Source: Microcella humidisoli
Lineage (GTDB): Bacteria; Actinomycetota; Actinomycetes; Actinomycetales; Microbacteriaceae
Length of the DNA stretch: 64,000 bases
Reading direction: 5' to 3'
Assembly: GCF_024362325.1 (NCBI RefSeq)
Contig: NZ_CP101497.1
Coordinates: 1,984,001-2,048,000 of the forward strand
Shown here: positions 41,924 to 52,723 of the stretch, piece after piece
Layout: each line of letters opens with the position of its first letter
Position numbering within the stretch: the stretch's first letter is position 1
Notes under the pieces: generated by a model
Database searches by the model: none
Seen by the model: the letters and a program-made list of their open reading frames with translations, nothing else
What the model was told of the DNA's origin: nothing
Made by a program: the position numbers and the translations under genes

Positions 41924-44900
41924 GTGCGCCGTCGCCATTCCACCCTGTCCCTCCTGCTCGGCGTCGCGATCGCGATCTCTTCAGCGCCCTTGGCCGCGTT
42001 CGCGGCTCCGGATGCTGCGCCCGAGCCGCCCAAGGGCTCCGACTCCGAGCGTCCCGCCGGCGAGGCCGCGGGCCTCATCGTGCGCTACAAGCCGGGCACG
42101 CTGCCCACGCAGGGCGGGGAGGTGACGGGGGCCGAGGCGCTCGAGCTGCAGGTGAGCGCGGGCGACAACATCGGTCGCGGCCTTCGCACGGTCGAGTTCG
42201 ACGAGGTGCAGTCGGCCGATGCGGCTCGGGAGGCCGCCGCGCAGCTCGAGCAGTCGCCGCTCGTGCTCGAGGCGTACCCCAACTTCATCTACCGGCCGAG
42301 CGAGACGATCGAGACGACCGGGGTGGGCCCCCAGCCCGACTCGTTCGTCACGACCCAGACCTCGACTCCGTGGGGCCTCGGCCGCATCGATCAGACCACG
42401 GGAACGCTCGACTACAAGTACACCTACGACACCACGGGCGAGGGCGTCACGGCCTACATCGTCGACTCGGGCATCCGCTCCACCCACACGCAGTTCACCG
42501 GGCGTCTCGAGTCGGGTTACTTCTCTTCGCGCTTTACTAGTTCGGGGGACTGCAACGGCCACGGCACGCACGTCGCGGGCACTGTCGGCGGCACGACGTA
42601 TGGCGTCGCCAAGAAGGTGACGCTCGTGCCGGTACGGGTTTTCGGGTGCTCAGACACGGACGAGGCGACCACCGCCGATATCAACCTCGCGCTCGACTGG
42701 GTCATCGCCGACCACCAGCCGGGCGAGCCCGCTGTCGTCAACATGAGCCTGGGCGGTCCGTACGACGTCGTTCTCAACAACAAGGTGCAGGCCGTCATCA
42801 ACGACGGCATTACCGTGGTGGTGTCGTCGGGAAACTTCGGAAACTCGTCGCAGTACTCCCCGCTCACTTGTGACTACAGCCCGGCTAGCGCACCGAACGC
42901 GATCACCGTCAACGCTTCGACAAAGGGCAATGACGATGCCAGCTACTCGAACTTCGGCAGCTGCAGCGACATCTACGCGCCCGGTAGCGAGGTAAAGTCG
43001 GCCGACTCCGACAGCAACACCGACACCGCGATTCTCAGCGGTACCTCAATGGCCGCGCCGCACGTCGCTGGAGTTGCCGCACGTATTCTCAGCCACTACC
43101 CGACCCTCACGCCCGCGCAAGTGTGGGCGAAAATCGAGGCCGAGGCGAGCGCCTTTGATCCGAAACTCAACGAGTCGCTTGGTAGCTTCTGCAACACCTA
43201 TGGCTGGGAGTACTACGTCTGCAATTGGGGCGGCGACCCGGAGATCATGGTCTTCGCCTCGCGGCTGCAGACCCTCACGACTGCGCCGACGCCGACGATC
43301 CTGGGTTCGCCCGTAGGACTGGGCAACCTCACGGCCAACGCCGGCTCGTGGGTGCAGACCGGGCCCGAGCCGGACGTCGACCCCGACATTCGCGTGCAGT
43401 GGAAGCGATCGGGTGTCGCGATTCCCGGCGCGACCGACCTCGACTACGAGCTGACTCCTGCCGACGTCGGCAAGACCATCACGGTGACCGTCACGGCGTA
43501 CGCCGAGGGCTACGCCTCGCTCTCGAAGACGAGCGCCGCAACGGCCACCGTCACGAAGCCCGCGCTGAGCGCACCCGCCTACCTCAACACGCAGGCGCTG
43601 CCCGGCCGAATCGGTCTCGAGTGGGCCGACCCGACGCAGATCGGCGGCACGATCAGCGACTTTGTCATCCAGTACCGGCCGACGACGTCATCGACGTACC
43701 TGACGTTCAACGACGGTGTGGGCGCCACGTACTACGACACCGAGATCACGGGACTCAAGTTCGGCACCTCGTACTACGTGAAGGTGGCCGCGAAGACGGA
43801 GTTCGGTACGGGCACGTTCACGCCCGCCGTGCTCGTCAAGACCCTCACGGGCTTGCCGACCGCCCCGACCGGCGTGATCTCCACGCCGGCGCCCCGCAGC
43901 ATCCAGCTCGACTGGACCGCGCCGGCGACCCTGAACGGCGGCACGATCAGCGACTACGTCATCCGCTACCGCGTCACGGGCACCACGACGTGGAAGACGT
44001 TCACCGACGGCGTGAGCACGGCGACCACTGCCACCGTCACGGGCCTCTCGGGCAGCCGCAGCTACGAGTTCGCCATCCAGGCGAAGACGCAGTTCGGTGT
44101 GGGCACCTCGGCCGTGACGAAGCGCTCGACCCTCTCGGGGCTGGCCTCGCTGCCGACCTCGCTCGTCGCTACGCCGACGCGCACGACGATGGGGCTTGCG
44201 TGGAACGCACCGAGCACGACCAACGGCGGCAACCTTATCGACTACGTCATCAAGTACCGGCGTACGGGGGGCACGACGTGGGTCGTCTTCAACGACGGTG
44301 AGACCTCGGCAACCGGTGCCACCATCTCGGGCCTGACGCGCGGCGTCTCATACGAGTTCGCGGTCGCGGCGAAAACGCAGTTCGGCACCGCGCCGTCGGC
44401 GATCGTCAAGCGCACGACCATGACCGGCCTGCCCTCAGCGCCCACGGCGCTGACGGGCACCGCGACCATCTCGTCGATGCAGCTCGACTGGGTCGCGCCG
44501 TCGACCACGAACGACGGCGGCGACATCACCGACTACGTCATCCGCTACCGGGCCACCGGTGCGACGACGTGGATCACGGTGAACGACAGCGTCAGCACGG
44601 CGACGACGCACACGATCTCGGGGCTGACGCGCAACAAGTCGTACGAGTTCGTGGTCAACGCCAAGACGGTGATCGGCACGGGTGCCTCGGTGCTCATCAA
44701 GAAGTCGACGCTGAGCGGCACGGCCTCGGCCCCCACGGGTCTGGCGACCACGGCCACCTCGCAGACCGTCGACCTCAGCTGGACGGCACCGGCGAGCAAC
44801 GGCGGCACGATCACCGACTACGTGATCCGCTACCGCGCGGCGGGTGCCACCACGTGGATCACCTTCGCCGATGGCGTGGGCACCGGCACGACGGCCACGA

Positions 44901-45337
44901 TCACGGGCCTGACGCGCAACAAGGCGTACGACGTGAACGTCTTCGCGCGCACGCAGGCGGGCGCCACCGTGCTCTCGGGCTCGAGCACCACCAAGCGCGT
45001 CACGACCGCCTCGGGTGTGCCGAGCATTCCGGCTGTCACGTCGGAGAGTGCCGCGCAGACCTCCGAGTTCGAGGGCGAGTTGACGCTGAGCGTCGCCTCG
45101 AGCTCTGACCCGTTCTACCCGATCACGGGCTACACGGTGCAGTACAAACTGGGAACGGGTTCGACGGGCACGTGGATCACGGTCGTCGAGTCCCTCACCG
45201 GTAACGGGGGAGAGGTCACCATCCCCAACCTGATCATCGACGCGGTCTACCAGTTCCGGGCTTCGGCGACGAGCAGTGCAGGCACGAGCGCCTACAGCAC
45301 GCCGATCGTGGACGGCGTCGCCTCCAGCGGACCGTAA
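41924..45337 (+). CDS. Secreted subtilisin-like serine protease with six FN3 domains
   Basis: Exported S8 protease of 1137 residues. In order: signal peptide (to about 28), an inhibitor-I9-like propeptide (about 45-125), the catalytic domain with Asp in AYIVDSGI, His in NGHGTHVAGTVGG and Ser in SGTSMAAPHVAG, an Ig-like domain (about 450-545), and six fibronectin type III domains of about 95 residues each. The last FN3 is the most diverged. No sortase motif or membrane anchor ends the chain. The start is GTG. The stop overlaps the next ATG (TAATG), so both proteins are made together. Confidence 0.93.
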   Translation: MRRRHSTLSLLLGVAIAISSAPLAAFAAPDAAPEPPKGSDSERPAGEAAGLIVRYKPGTLPTQGGEVTGAEALELQVSAGDNIGRGLRTVEFDEVQSADAAREAAAQLEQSPLVLEAYPNFIYRPSETIETTGVGPQPDSFVTTQTSTPWGLGRIDQTTGTLDYKYTYDTTGEGVTAYIVDSGIRSTHTQFTGRLESGYFSSRFTSSGDCNGHGTHVAGTVGGTTYGVAKKVTLVPVRVFGCSDTDEATTADINLALDWVIADHQPGEPAVVNMSLGGPYDVVLNNKVQAVINDGITVVVSSGNFGNSSQYSPLTCDYSPASAPNAITVNASTKGNDDASYSNFGSCSDIYAPGSEVKSADSDSNTDTAILSGTSMAAPHVAGVAARILSHYPTLTPAQVWAKIEAEASAFDPKLNESLGSFCNTYGWEYYVCNWGGDPEIMVFASRLQTLTTAPTPTILGSPVGLGNLTANAGSWVQTGPEPDVDPDIRVQWKRSGVAIPGATDLDYELTPADVGKTITVTVTAYAEGYASLSKTSAATATVTKPALSAPAYLNTQALPGRIGLEWADPTQIGGTISDFVIQYRPTTSSTYLTFNDGVGATYYDTEITGLKFGTSYYVKVAAKTEFGTGTFTPAVLVKTLTGLPTAPTGVISTPAPRSIQLDWTAPATLNGGTISDYVIRYRVTGTTTWKTFTDGVSTATTATVTGLSGSRSYEFAIQAKTQFGVGTSAVTKRSTLSGLASLPTSLVATPTRTTMGLAWNAPSTTNGGNLIDYVIKYRRTGGTTWVVFNDGETSATGATISGLTRGVSYEFAVAAKTQFGTAPSAIVKRTTMTGLPSAPTALTGTATISSMQLDWVAPSTTNDGGDITDYVIRYRATGATTWITVNDSVSTATTHTISGLTRNKSYEFVVNAKTVIGTGASVLIKKSTLSGTASAPTGLATTATSQTVDLSWTAPASNGGTITDYVIRYRAAGATTWITFADGVGTGTTATITGLTRNKAYDVNVFARTQAGATVLSGSSTTKRVTTASGVPSIPAVTSESAAQTSEFEGELTLSVASSSDPFYPITGYTVQYKLGTGSTGTWITVVESLTGNGGEVTIPNLIIDAVYQFRASATSSAGTSAYSTPIVDGVASSGP

Positions 45338-47172
45338 TGCTGCGTGCCCTCCTGACCCTCGGTCTCGCTCTCGTGACCGTGGTGTCAGGGGTGCCCGCGG
45401 CTGCCTCCGCCGTCGCCCCCGCCGCGCTGTCGACAGCCCCCACGGGCGTGGCCGCCACTGCGGGGGTCGGAACGGTGCAGCTCACGTGGGGCGCTCCGTC
45501 GACACCGTCGGGCACCGTGAGCGACTACGTCGTGCAGTTCCGCCTCACGACGACGAGCACCTACTCCACGGCGAACGATGGCGTGTCGACCGACCTGTCG
45601 GCGGTGCTGGCCGGTCTCAAGCGCGGCTCGTCGTACTACGTCAAAGTGGCCGCGGTCACCGAGTCGGGGCGGGGCGCATTCTCGAGCGCGGTGCTGGTGA
45701 AGACGCTCACGGGCCTGCCGTCGGCGCCCGCCCAGGTCTACTTCTACCCGGTCGGCACGAGCACGATCGAGGTCTCGTGGAACGCAGTGACAACCACCAA
45801 CGGTGGTGGCGACGTCGTCGACTACGTCGTGCTGCACCGCCTGCACGGCACGACGACCTGGCGCACCCTCGCCGACGGGGTGAGCACCGAGCGGTCGACG
45901 GTCATCACGGGGCTGCTGCGCAGCCGTGACTACGAGATCGCGGTCTACGCCCTGACCTCGTACGGGCGCGGGCCGTCGAGAATCATCGATGCGTACACCC
46001 TGCACGGCATCCCGGGGCGGCCGAACGTGTGGGCCTCCGCGCGATCGGTCAGCTCGCACGCCGTCTCCTGGAGCGACGCGACGCCGATCGGCTCACCGGT
46101 GATCGACTACGTGGTGCAGTACCGGCAGGCCGGCTACACGACGTGGCGAACCGTCGCCGACGGCATCTCGCCGACGGCATCGCGCGTCGAGATCACCGGC
46201 CTGAAGCGAGGCGTCACCTACGAGACCCGGGTCTGGGCGAAGTCGGTATTCGGGTCGGGCTCACCGCAGACAGCCCGCTTCACCGTGCACTCGGGGTTGC
46301 CGACGGCGCCCCGGAACGTGACGTGGTGGGATCCGACCCTGTCGAGCGTCTCGCTCGACTTCGGAGTGCCGACAACGGGGGACAACATCACCCCCATTTC
46401 CGGCTACCGCGTTCTCGTTCGACCTGTCGGCACGACGACGTGGCGTGAGGCGACCTTCGTCTCGACGGGTACGGGGCGCGGCATGGTGACCGGTCTCGCG
46501 CGGGGCGCGAAGCTCGAGCTCGCGCTCTACGCGACGACCGTGTACGGTCGAGGCCCTTCGACGCTCGTGACCGTGCAGACCCAGAGCGGTGTGCCATCGG
46601 CGATCACCGCCCTAACACTGGAGCCGAGCGCGCATACCGTGCTGGTGAAATCGGCGACACCGTGGAACAACGGCAGCCCCATCATCGACTACGTCGTGCG
46701 CTACCGTCCGGTCGGCTCGGCGACCTGGACGGTGTTCCCGGACGGTGTCTCGGCCAATCCGTGGATCACGGTCACGGGCCTCAACCGGCTGGCCCCCTAC
46801 GAGTTCTCGTCGTACGCCGTCAGCGCCATCGGCGCGGGCGGAGCATCGCCGATCACCCGCACAACGACGCTCAGCGGCGTGCCGGGCGCTGTGACCGTGC
46901 TCTCGAGCAGTTCGCGGATGTCCACCAGTTCGACGAACCCTGTGCGTGTGACGGCTGACCCCGCGTATCCGATCACGTCCTACGAAATCGATTACCGCGT
47001 CCTCGGAGCGGCCTCGTGGACCACGCTCACCCTCACCGAGCTCGGCCCCGGCGACACGGTCACCATCGACGGGCTCACCCCGTCGGGCACCTACGAGGTT
47101 CGCGCTCGCGCCTTCTCGGCCCAGGGCGCCGGACCGTACGGCCCCACCCGGCTCATTTTCCCCGCGCCGTAG
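45337..47172 (+). CDS. Secreted protein of six FN3 domains
   Basis: 611 residues: a signal peptide (LLTLGLALVTVVSGVPAAASA), then six FN3 domains with no catalytic domain. Each repeats the pattern LPSAPxxV...DYVVxYR...TTWxTxxDGVS...ITGLxRxxxYExxVxAxTxxGxGxxS...TLxG. The domains resemble those of the protease in front, pointing to shared origin by module duplication. Likely a binding partner or substrate-adhesion protein for the protease (inference). Translation is coupled by TAATG. Confidence 0.88.
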   Translation: MLRALLTLGLALVTVVSGVPAAASAVAPAALSTAPTGVAATAGVGTVQLTWGAPSTPSGTVSDYVVQFRLTTTSTYSTANDGVSTDLSAVLAGLKRGSSYYVKVAAVTESGRGAFSSAVLVKTLTGLPSAPAQVYFYPVGTSTIEVSWNAVTTTNGGGDVVDYVVLHRLHGTTTWRTLADGVSTERSTVITGLLRSRDYEIAVYALTSYGRGPSRIIDAYTLHGIPGRPNVWASARSVSSHAVSWSDATPIGSPVIDYVVQYRQAGYTTWRTVADGISPTASRVEITGLKRGVTYETRVWAKSVFGSGSPQTARFTVHSGLPTAPRNVTWWDPTLSSVSLDFGVPTTGDNITPISGYRVLVRPVGTTTWREATFVSTGTGRGMVTGLARGAKLELALYATTVYGRGPSTLVTVQTQSGVPSAITALTLEPSAHTVLVKSATPWNNGSPIIDYVVRYRPVGSATWTVFPDGVSANPWITVTGLNRLAPYEFSSYAVSAIGAGGASPITRTTTLSGVPGAVTVLSSSSRMSTSSTNPVRVTADPAYPITSYEIDYRVLGAASWTTLTLTELGPGDTVTIDGLTPSGTYEVRARAFSAQGAGPYGPTRLIFPAP

Positions 47173-47190
47173 CCTGGCTGCTGCGCCGCG

Positions 47191-47817
47191 CTACTGCCGC
47201 ACGATCTCCACGGTCTTGTGCGTCAGGCGCCCGGCGGAGTCTTCGAGCGTGACCGTGTAGCGCTGGCTCGCCTCGCTGCACTGGTAGTTGAACGTGTAGG
47301 TCGCCGTCGTCGGCACCGACTCGAACGGCTCGGCCTTGGCGTTGTTCGTGCCGATACCGAACCACGCGTTCACGGCGTTCGTGCTGCTCCAGCTCCACGT
47401 GATGGCGACGGCGCTCGACGTGTCGGGGCACGTGGCGCGGTCGGGCCCGGTGAAGGTCGCGAAGCTCGGGCTCTGCGCGGGAGGCGGCGGGGCCGTGGTC
47501 GCGCTCGGCTCGGTGCTGGGCTCGACGCTCGGCTCGGGCGACTCGGTCTCGGTGGGCGTCGGCTCGGGGCTCTCGCTCTCGCTCGCCGTGATCTCGGGCC
47601 CGGGCTGCGCCGTGTTCGACCCGGCGTTGCCCACGAGCACGACGATGAGCACGACGAGGGCGATGAGAATCGCCGCCGCGATGGCGATGAGCGCGATGAG
47701 CATGCGCCGATCGGGGCCCTCGGTCTCGGTCGTCACCGCGGAGGCCTCGCGCCAGGCGCCCTGCGGCAGCGGTGCGGTGGGCGGCTCGAACCGCTCGGTG
47801 GGGGTCTCGTCGCTCAT
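47191..47817 (-). CDS. Single-pass membrane protein with acidic Ser/Thr/Pro stalk
   Basis: 208 residues, function unknown. A cytosolic segment of about 38 residues, one strong helix (about 39-62, LIALIAIAAAILIALVVLIVVLVG), a stalk rich in Glu/Ser/Pro/Thr (about 73-115) and an extracellular beta-type domain of about 90 residues with two Cys (ATCPD, YQCSE) that may form a disulfide. GGGAG precedes the ATG. It converges with the FN3 protein, with only 18 bases between the stops. Confidence 0.6.
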   Translation of the reverse strand: MSDETPTERFEPPTAPLPQGAWREASAVTTETEGPDRRMLIALIAIAAAILIALVVLIVVLVGNAGSNTAQPGPEITASESESPEPTPTETESPEPSVEPSTEPSATTAPPPPAQSPSFATFTGPDRATCPDTSSAVAITWSWSSTNAVNAWFGIGTNNAKAEPFESVPTTATYTFNYQCSEASQRYTVTLEDSAGRLTHKTVEIVRQ

Positions 47818-47877
47818 CGCAGCTCCCGGAGGTCTCGGCGGCGTGCCGACGCCGTCGCCGCGCCGGTCGCGCTCAGC

Positions 47878-49215
47878 CTAGAGCGCGGCGCCCGCCTCGG
47901 CCAGAGGTGCGTCGTCGCGGTCGACCCGGATGCGGATGGCGACGAGCGAGGCCACGAGTGTGATGACCGACATGCCGGCGAGCACGATGGCGGGGTGCCA
48001 CCACGCGTTGCCGGTCGCCGCGCCGAGCGCGCCCGTGAGCGCGGGCACGAATCCGGCCACGACGGCGGCGAGGGCGTATGAGAAGCCGAGCGCCGAGTAG
48101 CGGTAGCGCTCGTCGAAGAGCTCGGTGAAGATGCCGCCGAGCGCCGCCCAGCTCATGGTCGGCAGGATGCCGCCGATGATCATCATGCCGACGAGGAAGC
48201 CGAAGCTCGCGTCTTGCAGGAAGAAGTAGATCGGGAACGATACGAGCAGCGTGCCCAGCGCGCCGATCGCGACGACGAGGCCCGAGCCGATGCGCGTCGC
48301 CCACGCGCCGAACAGCGGGATCGTCACGAGCTGCAGCAGCCCGCCGATCGTCGTGGCGATGAGCAACTGCGAGTAGTCGTAGCCGAGCACGGCCGCGCCG
48401 TAGTTGATCGTGTAGGTGTTCATGAGCGAGTACGAACCGATGCCGAGCAGCGCGACGCCCACGGCGACGACGATCGTGGCGGGCTGGGCGCGCAGCAGGG
48501 CGGCGAGGGGGATGCGCGGCGCGCGCCCCGCATCCTTCACCGCCGTGAACACCGGCGTCTCGGTGATGGCCAGCCGCAGGTAGAGCGAGATGGCCAGCAG
48601 CGGGATGGCCGTGAGGAACGGCACGCGCCACGCCCACTCGCTGATCTCGGCGCTCGACAGCGTGAGCGTCAGCCACAGGAAGGCGACGGCCGCCAGGATC
48701 GAGCCGATGGGCGAGCCAAGCTGCGGCATGGCCGCGGCGAAGGCGCGCTTGGCGCGGGTCTCGTGCTCGGTCGCGATGAGCACCGCGCCGCCCCACTCGC
48801 CGCCGAGCGAGATTCCCTGCACCACGCGCAGCAGCACGAGCAGCACGGCGCCGAACCAGCCAGCCTGCTCGAAGGTGGGCAGCACGCCGATGAGGCCCGT
48901 CGCGATGCCCATCATCGTGATCGTCACGATGAGCACCGTGCGGCGGCCGATGCGGTCGCCGAGGTGGCCGAAGATGATGGCGCCGAGCGGGCGGATGACG
49001 AAGGCGACGCCGATCGTCGCGAGCGCGGCGAGGTTCGCGCCCACCGCGCCGAGCGGCTCGAAGAAGAGCGGGCCGGCGAAGAACGCCGAGAAGTAGGCGA
49101 AGAGGTAGAAGTCGTACGACTCGAGTGAGGTTCCGACGAGCGAGGCCCAGCGGGCGCGGCGCGCGATGCGCGGGTCGGAGGGTGCGATGGGGGCGGGAGC
49201 GGTCAGGGCGGTCAC
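47878..49215 (-). CDS. MFS transporter, metabolite:H+ symporter (MHS) type
   Basis: 445 residues and 12 helices. The N-terminal SLESYDFYLFAYFSAFF and GHLGDRIGRRTVL, then the RVVQGISLGGEWGGAVLIATEH stretch, are hallmarks of the MHS subfamily (proline/betaine, shikimate, dicarboxylate symporters). The substrate cannot be named. The frame stays open into the ileS leader, but the GTG here has GAGGGA in front and begins just before the first helix. It is divergent from ileS. Confidence 0.88.
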   Translation of the reverse strand: MTALTAPAPIAPSDPRIARRARWASLVGTSLESYDFYLFAYFSAFFAGPLFFEPLGAVGANLAALATIGVAFVIRPLGAIIFGHLGDRIGRRTVLIVTITMMGIATGLIGVLPTFEQAGWFGAVLLVLLRVVQGISLGGEWGGAVLIATEHETRAKRAFAAAMPQLGSPIGSILAAVAFLWLTLTLSSAEISEWAWRVPFLTAIPLLAISLYLRLAITETPVFTAVKDAGRAPRIPLAALLRAQPATIVVAVGVALLGIGSYSLMNTYTINYGAAVLGYDYSQLLIATTIGGLLQLVTIPLFGAWATRIGSGLVVAIGALGTLLVSFPIYFFLQDASFGFLVGMMIIGGILPTMSWAALGGIFTELFDERYRYSALGFSYALAAVVAGFVPALTGALGAATGNAWWHPAIVLAGMSVITLVASLVAIRIRVDRDDAPLAEAGAAL

Positions 49216-49266
49216 AAGTCCCTCAGCGTAGTCGCCCCTCGGTTCATTCCCGGGCGGTCGGGCGGA

Positions 49267-49462
49267 TACCATGGACCCACAGACATCGATCCGGCCATCA
49301 CCGGGGAGTCCTCGGAAGAACGTCGCTCTCGAGCGACCACTAGACCCGAGCGGGGCAGGCCCGTCACAGCCGATGCAGAGAGGCGAGCATCCACCAGCGA
49401 TGGGGGGAGCCCGCAAGCGGGGTGGTACCGCGGCAGCGCCGACAGCGCAGTCGTCCTCGCGG
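49267..49462 (+). promoter_or_regulatory. Ultrashort-Stem-I T-box riboswitch controlling ileS (isoleucine)
   Basis: Leader RNA that senses uncharged tRNA-Ile. The conserved T-box bulge AGCGGGGTGGTACCGCGG (49416-49433) is unmistakable. Upstream, the short Stem I hairpin CCGG-CCATCA-CCGG (49291-49304) shows the specifier codon ATC in its terminal loop, the arrangement described for actinobacterial ileS T-boxes. A GGGGAGTC...GGAAGAAC region follows. No intrinsic terminator is seen before the gene. Control is therefore probably translational, by freeing the AGGAG at 49492. Confidence 0.92.
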
Positions 49463-49504
49463 TGAGCGCAGCAGTCGACACCGTTGATTCCAGGAGTACC
49501 GCCC

Positions 49505-52500
49505 ATGACCTACCCCCTGCACCGCGACGACACCTCGGTCGTCGCCTCGCCGAGCTTTCCGGCCCTCGAGCACGAGGTGCTCGCGCACTGGGCCGCGCAC
49601 GACACCTTCCGGCGCTCGATCGCCCAGCGCGAGGGCTGCGACGAGTGGGTCTTCTACGACGGCCCGCCGTTCGCCAACGGCCTGCCGCACTACGGCCACC
49701 TGCTCACTGGCTATGCGAAAGACGTCTTCCCGCGCTTCCAGACCATGCGCGGCAAGCAGGTGCACCGCCGCTTCGGGTGGGACACCCACGGGCTGCCGGC
49801 CGAGCTCGAGGCCATGAAGCAGCTGGGCATCACCGAGAAGTCCCAGATCGAAGACATGGGCATCGAGGCCTTCAATGCCAAGGCGCGCGAGTCGGTGCTG
49901 CGCTACACCGACGAGTGGCAGACCTATGTGACGCGCCAGGCGCGCTGGGTCGACTTCGACAACGACTACAAGACGCTCGACATCACGTTCATGGAGAGCG
50001 TGCTGTGGGCCTTCAAGACCCTGCACGAGAAGGGCCTCGCCTACGAGGGCTACCGCGTGCTGCCCTACTGCTGGCGCGACGAGACGCCGCTGTCGAACCA
50101 CGAGCTGCGCATGGACGACGACGTCTACAAGATGCGGCAAGACCAGTCGGTCACGGTCACCTTCCCCCTCGTCGGCGAGAAGGCCGAGGCGCTCGGCCTC
50201 ACGGGCGTGAAGGCGCTCGCGTGGACGACGACTCCGTGGACCCTGCCGACGAACCTCGCGCTCGCCGTCGGCCCCGAGATCGAGTACGCGATCGTGGATG
50301 CGGGGGCCGAGTCGTTCCTGCTGGCCGCCGACACCATCGGCGCGTACGTGAAAGAGCTGGGCTTCACCTCCTTCGAGGAGGCGCGCGCGGCCGTGTCGCG
50401 CACGATGCGCGGAGCCGAGCTCGGCGGCGTGCAGTACGACCGGCTGTGGGACTACTACGCCGACGTCGAGGTGTGGGGCACGCAGAACGCGTGGCAGATC
50501 CTCGTCGCCGACTATGTCGCCACGGGTGAGGGCACGGGCATCGTGCACCAGGCACCCGCGTACGGCGAAGACGACCAGGCGACGTGTGCTGCCGCGGGCA
50601 TCCCGATCATCATCTCGGTCGACGACGGGGGCCGGTTCCTCACCACCGTGCCCGAGGTCGCGGGCCAGCAGGTGTTCGAGGCGAACAAGCCGCTCACGGC
50701 GATGCTGCGCGAGGCCGGCCGGCTGTTCCAGGTGCGCAGCTACGAGCACAGCTACCCGCACTGCTGGCGGTGCCGCAACCCGCTCATCTACAAGGCCGTG
50801 TCGAGCTGGTTCGTGCGCGTCACGCAGCTGCGCGACCGCATGCTTGAGCTCAACGAGCAGATCACCTGGGTGCCCGAGAACGTCAAGCACGGCCAGTTCG
50901 GCAAGTGGCTCGAGGGTGCGCGCGACTGGTCGATCAGCCGCAACCGCTACTGGGGCAGCCCGATTCCCGTCTGGAAGAGCGACGACCCCAACCACCCGCG
51001 CGTCGACGTGTACGGCTCGCTCGCCGAGCTTGAAGCCGACTTCGGCACCCTGCCGCGCAACGCCGACGGCGAGGTCGACCTGCACCGCCCCTTCATCGAC
51101 GAGCTCACGCGCCCGAACCCCGACGACCCCACGGGGCAGTCGACGATGCGGCGCATCGAGGATGTCTTCGACGTGTGGTTCGACTCGGGCTCGATGCCGT
51201 TCGCCCAGGTGCACTACCCCTTCGAGAACGCCGACTGGTTCGACTCGCACAACCCGGCCGACTTCATCGTCGAGTACATCGGGCAGACCCGCGGCTGGTT
51301 CTACACGATGCACGTGCTCGCGACGGCGCTGTTCGACCGCCCCGGGTTCTCGAACGTCATCAGCCACGGCATCGTGCTCGGCAACGACGGCCAGAAGATG
51401 TCGAAGAGCCTGCGCAACTACCCGGACGTGGGCGAGGTGTTCGAGCGCGACGGCGCCGACGCCATGCGCTGGTTCCTCATGTCGAGCTCGGTCATTCGCG
51501 GCGGCAACCTCGTCGTCACCGAAGAGGGAATCCGTGAGGGCGTGCGCCAGTTCCTGCTGCCGCTGTGGAGCACCTACTACTTCTTCACCCTCTACGCCAA
51601 CGCGGGCGCGCTCGGCGCGGCCGAGCGCCGCACCGACTCGGGCAACGTGCTCGACCGCTACCTGCTCGCCAAGACGCGCGACCTCGTCGTCGAGGTGACG
51701 ACGCAGCTCGAGGCCCTCGACGCGCCGCTCGCCGCCGCCGCGCTGCGCGACTTCGCCGACGTGCTCACCAACTGGTACGTGCGCCGCTCGCGCGACCGCT
51801 TCTGGGCGGGCGATGATCGGGATGCTCACGACACGCTCTTCACCGTGCTCGAGACCCTCGCCCGCCTGTCGGCCCCGCTCGCGCCGCTCGTCGCCGACGA
51901 GGTCTGGCGCGGCCTCACGGGCGGCGAGAGCGTGCACCTCACCGATTGGCCGCACGCCGAGGAGTTCCCGGCCGACGAGGCCCTCGTCGCCGCCATGGAC
52001 CGCGTGCGCGCCATCGCGAGCTCGGGCCTCGCGCTGCGCAAGGCGCAGGGCCTGCGCGTGCGCCTGCCGCTGCAGAGCCTCACGGTCGTCACGCCCGGCG
52101 CCGCGGCGCTCGCCGACTTCAGCGACATCGTGCGCGACGAGCTCAACGTCAAGACCGTGACGCTCGTCGAGTTCGACGAGAGCCTCGTCGACGAGTACGG
52201 CATCGCGCGCCGCCTCGCCGTCAACGCGCGCGCCGCCGGCCCCCGCATCGGCCAGCAGGTGCAGCAGGTCATCGCCGCCGCGAAGGCCGGCGACTGGATG
52301 CTCGATGGCGGAGGCTCTGATGAGCCCCGTGTCGTCGTCGGCGGTGTGCCGCTCGAGCCAGGGGAGTACACCCTCGAACTCGAGCTCGACGACCCCGCCG
52401 CCGCCGTGCAGTTCCTGCCCGGCGCCGGCTTCGTGCTGCTCGACACGCGCGTCACGCCCGAGCTCGCCGCCGAGGGCCTCGCACGCGACGTCATCCGCGC

Positions 52501-52723
52501 CGTGCAGCAGGCGCGCAAAGACGCCGGCCTCGACGTCAGCGACCGCATTGCGCTGACGCTCGGGTCGGACGACGACGCGGCCCGCGCCGCGATCGACGCG
52601 CACCGGCAGCTCATCAGCGCCGAGACGCTTGCCACCACCCTCGAGGTCGGCCAGGCTGGCGAGGGCACCGCGACCGCGGTGGGCGAGGGAGCATCCGTGA
52701 CCGTGTCGGTGGTGCGCGCATGA
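49505..52723 (+). CDS. ileS: Isoleucyl-tRNA synthetase, type 2
   Basis: Class I synthetase that charges tRNA-Ile and edits Val, 1072 residues. The HIGH-type motif is [19 protein letters not shown]1 editing lies at about 180-390, and KMSKS is [13 protein letters not shown] (about 640). The zinc-site pattern and long C-terminal extension are of the eukaryote-like type 2, which in other bacteria tolerates mupirocin. A TTG seven codons earlier is open, but this ATG has AGGAG at correct distance. Its expression is set by the T-box. The stop overlaps folC (ATGA). Confidence 0.97.
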   Translation: MTYPLHRDDTSVVASPSFPALEHEVLAHWAAHDTFRRSIAQREGCDEWVFYDGPPFANGLPHYGHLLTGYAKDVFPRFQTMRGKQVHRRFGWDTHGLPAELEAMKQLGITEKSQIEDMGIEAFNAKARESVLRYTDEWQTYVTRQARWVDFDNDYKTLDITFMESVLWAFKTLHEKGLAYEGYRVLPYCWRDETPLSNHELRMDDDVYKMRQDQSVTVTFPLVGEKAEALGLTGVKALAWTTTPWTLPTNLALAVGPEIEYAIVDAGAESFLLAADTIGAYVKELGFTSFEEARAAVSRTMRGAELGGVQYDRLWDYYADVEVWGTQNAWQILVADYVATGEGTGIVHQAPAYGEDDQATCAAAGIPIIISVDDGGRFLTTVPEVAGQQVFEANKPLTAMLREAGRLFQVRSYEHSYPHCWRCRNPLIYKAVSSWFVRVTQLRDRMLELNEQITWVPENVKHGQFGKWLEGARDWSISRNRYWGSPIPVWKSDDPNHPRVDVYGSLAELEADFGTLPRNADGEVDLHRPFIDELTRPNPDDPTGQSTMRRIEDVFDVWFDSGSMPFAQVHYPFENADWFDSHNPADFIVEYIGQTRGWFYTMHVLATALFDRPGFSNVISHGIVLGNDGQKMSKSLRNYPDVGEVFERDGADAMRWFLMSSSVIRGGNLVVTEEGIREGVRQFLLPLWSTYYFFTLYANAGALGAAERRTDSGNVLDRYLLAKTRDLVVEVTTQLEALDAPLAAAALRDFADVLTNWYVRRSRDRFWAGDDRDAHDTLFTVLETLARLSAPLAPLVADEVWRGLTGGESVHLTDWPHAEEFPADEALVAAMDRVRAIASSGLALRKAQGLRVRLPLQSLTVVTPGAAALADFSDIVRDELNVKTVTLVEFDESLVDEYGIARRLAVNARAAGPRIGQQVQQVIAAAKAGDWMLDGGGSDEPRVVVGGVPLEPGEYTLELELDDPAAAVQFLPGAGFVLLDTRVTPELAAEGLARDVIRAVQQARKDAGLDVSDRIALTLGSDDDAARAAIDAHRQLISAETLATTLEVGQAGEGTATAVGEGASVTVSVVRA

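Noticed and set aside
49364..52603. Long minus-strand frame of over 1000 codons across ileS
   Set aside because: Shadow of ileS; low-complexity Arg/Val/Gly-rich translation without motifs.
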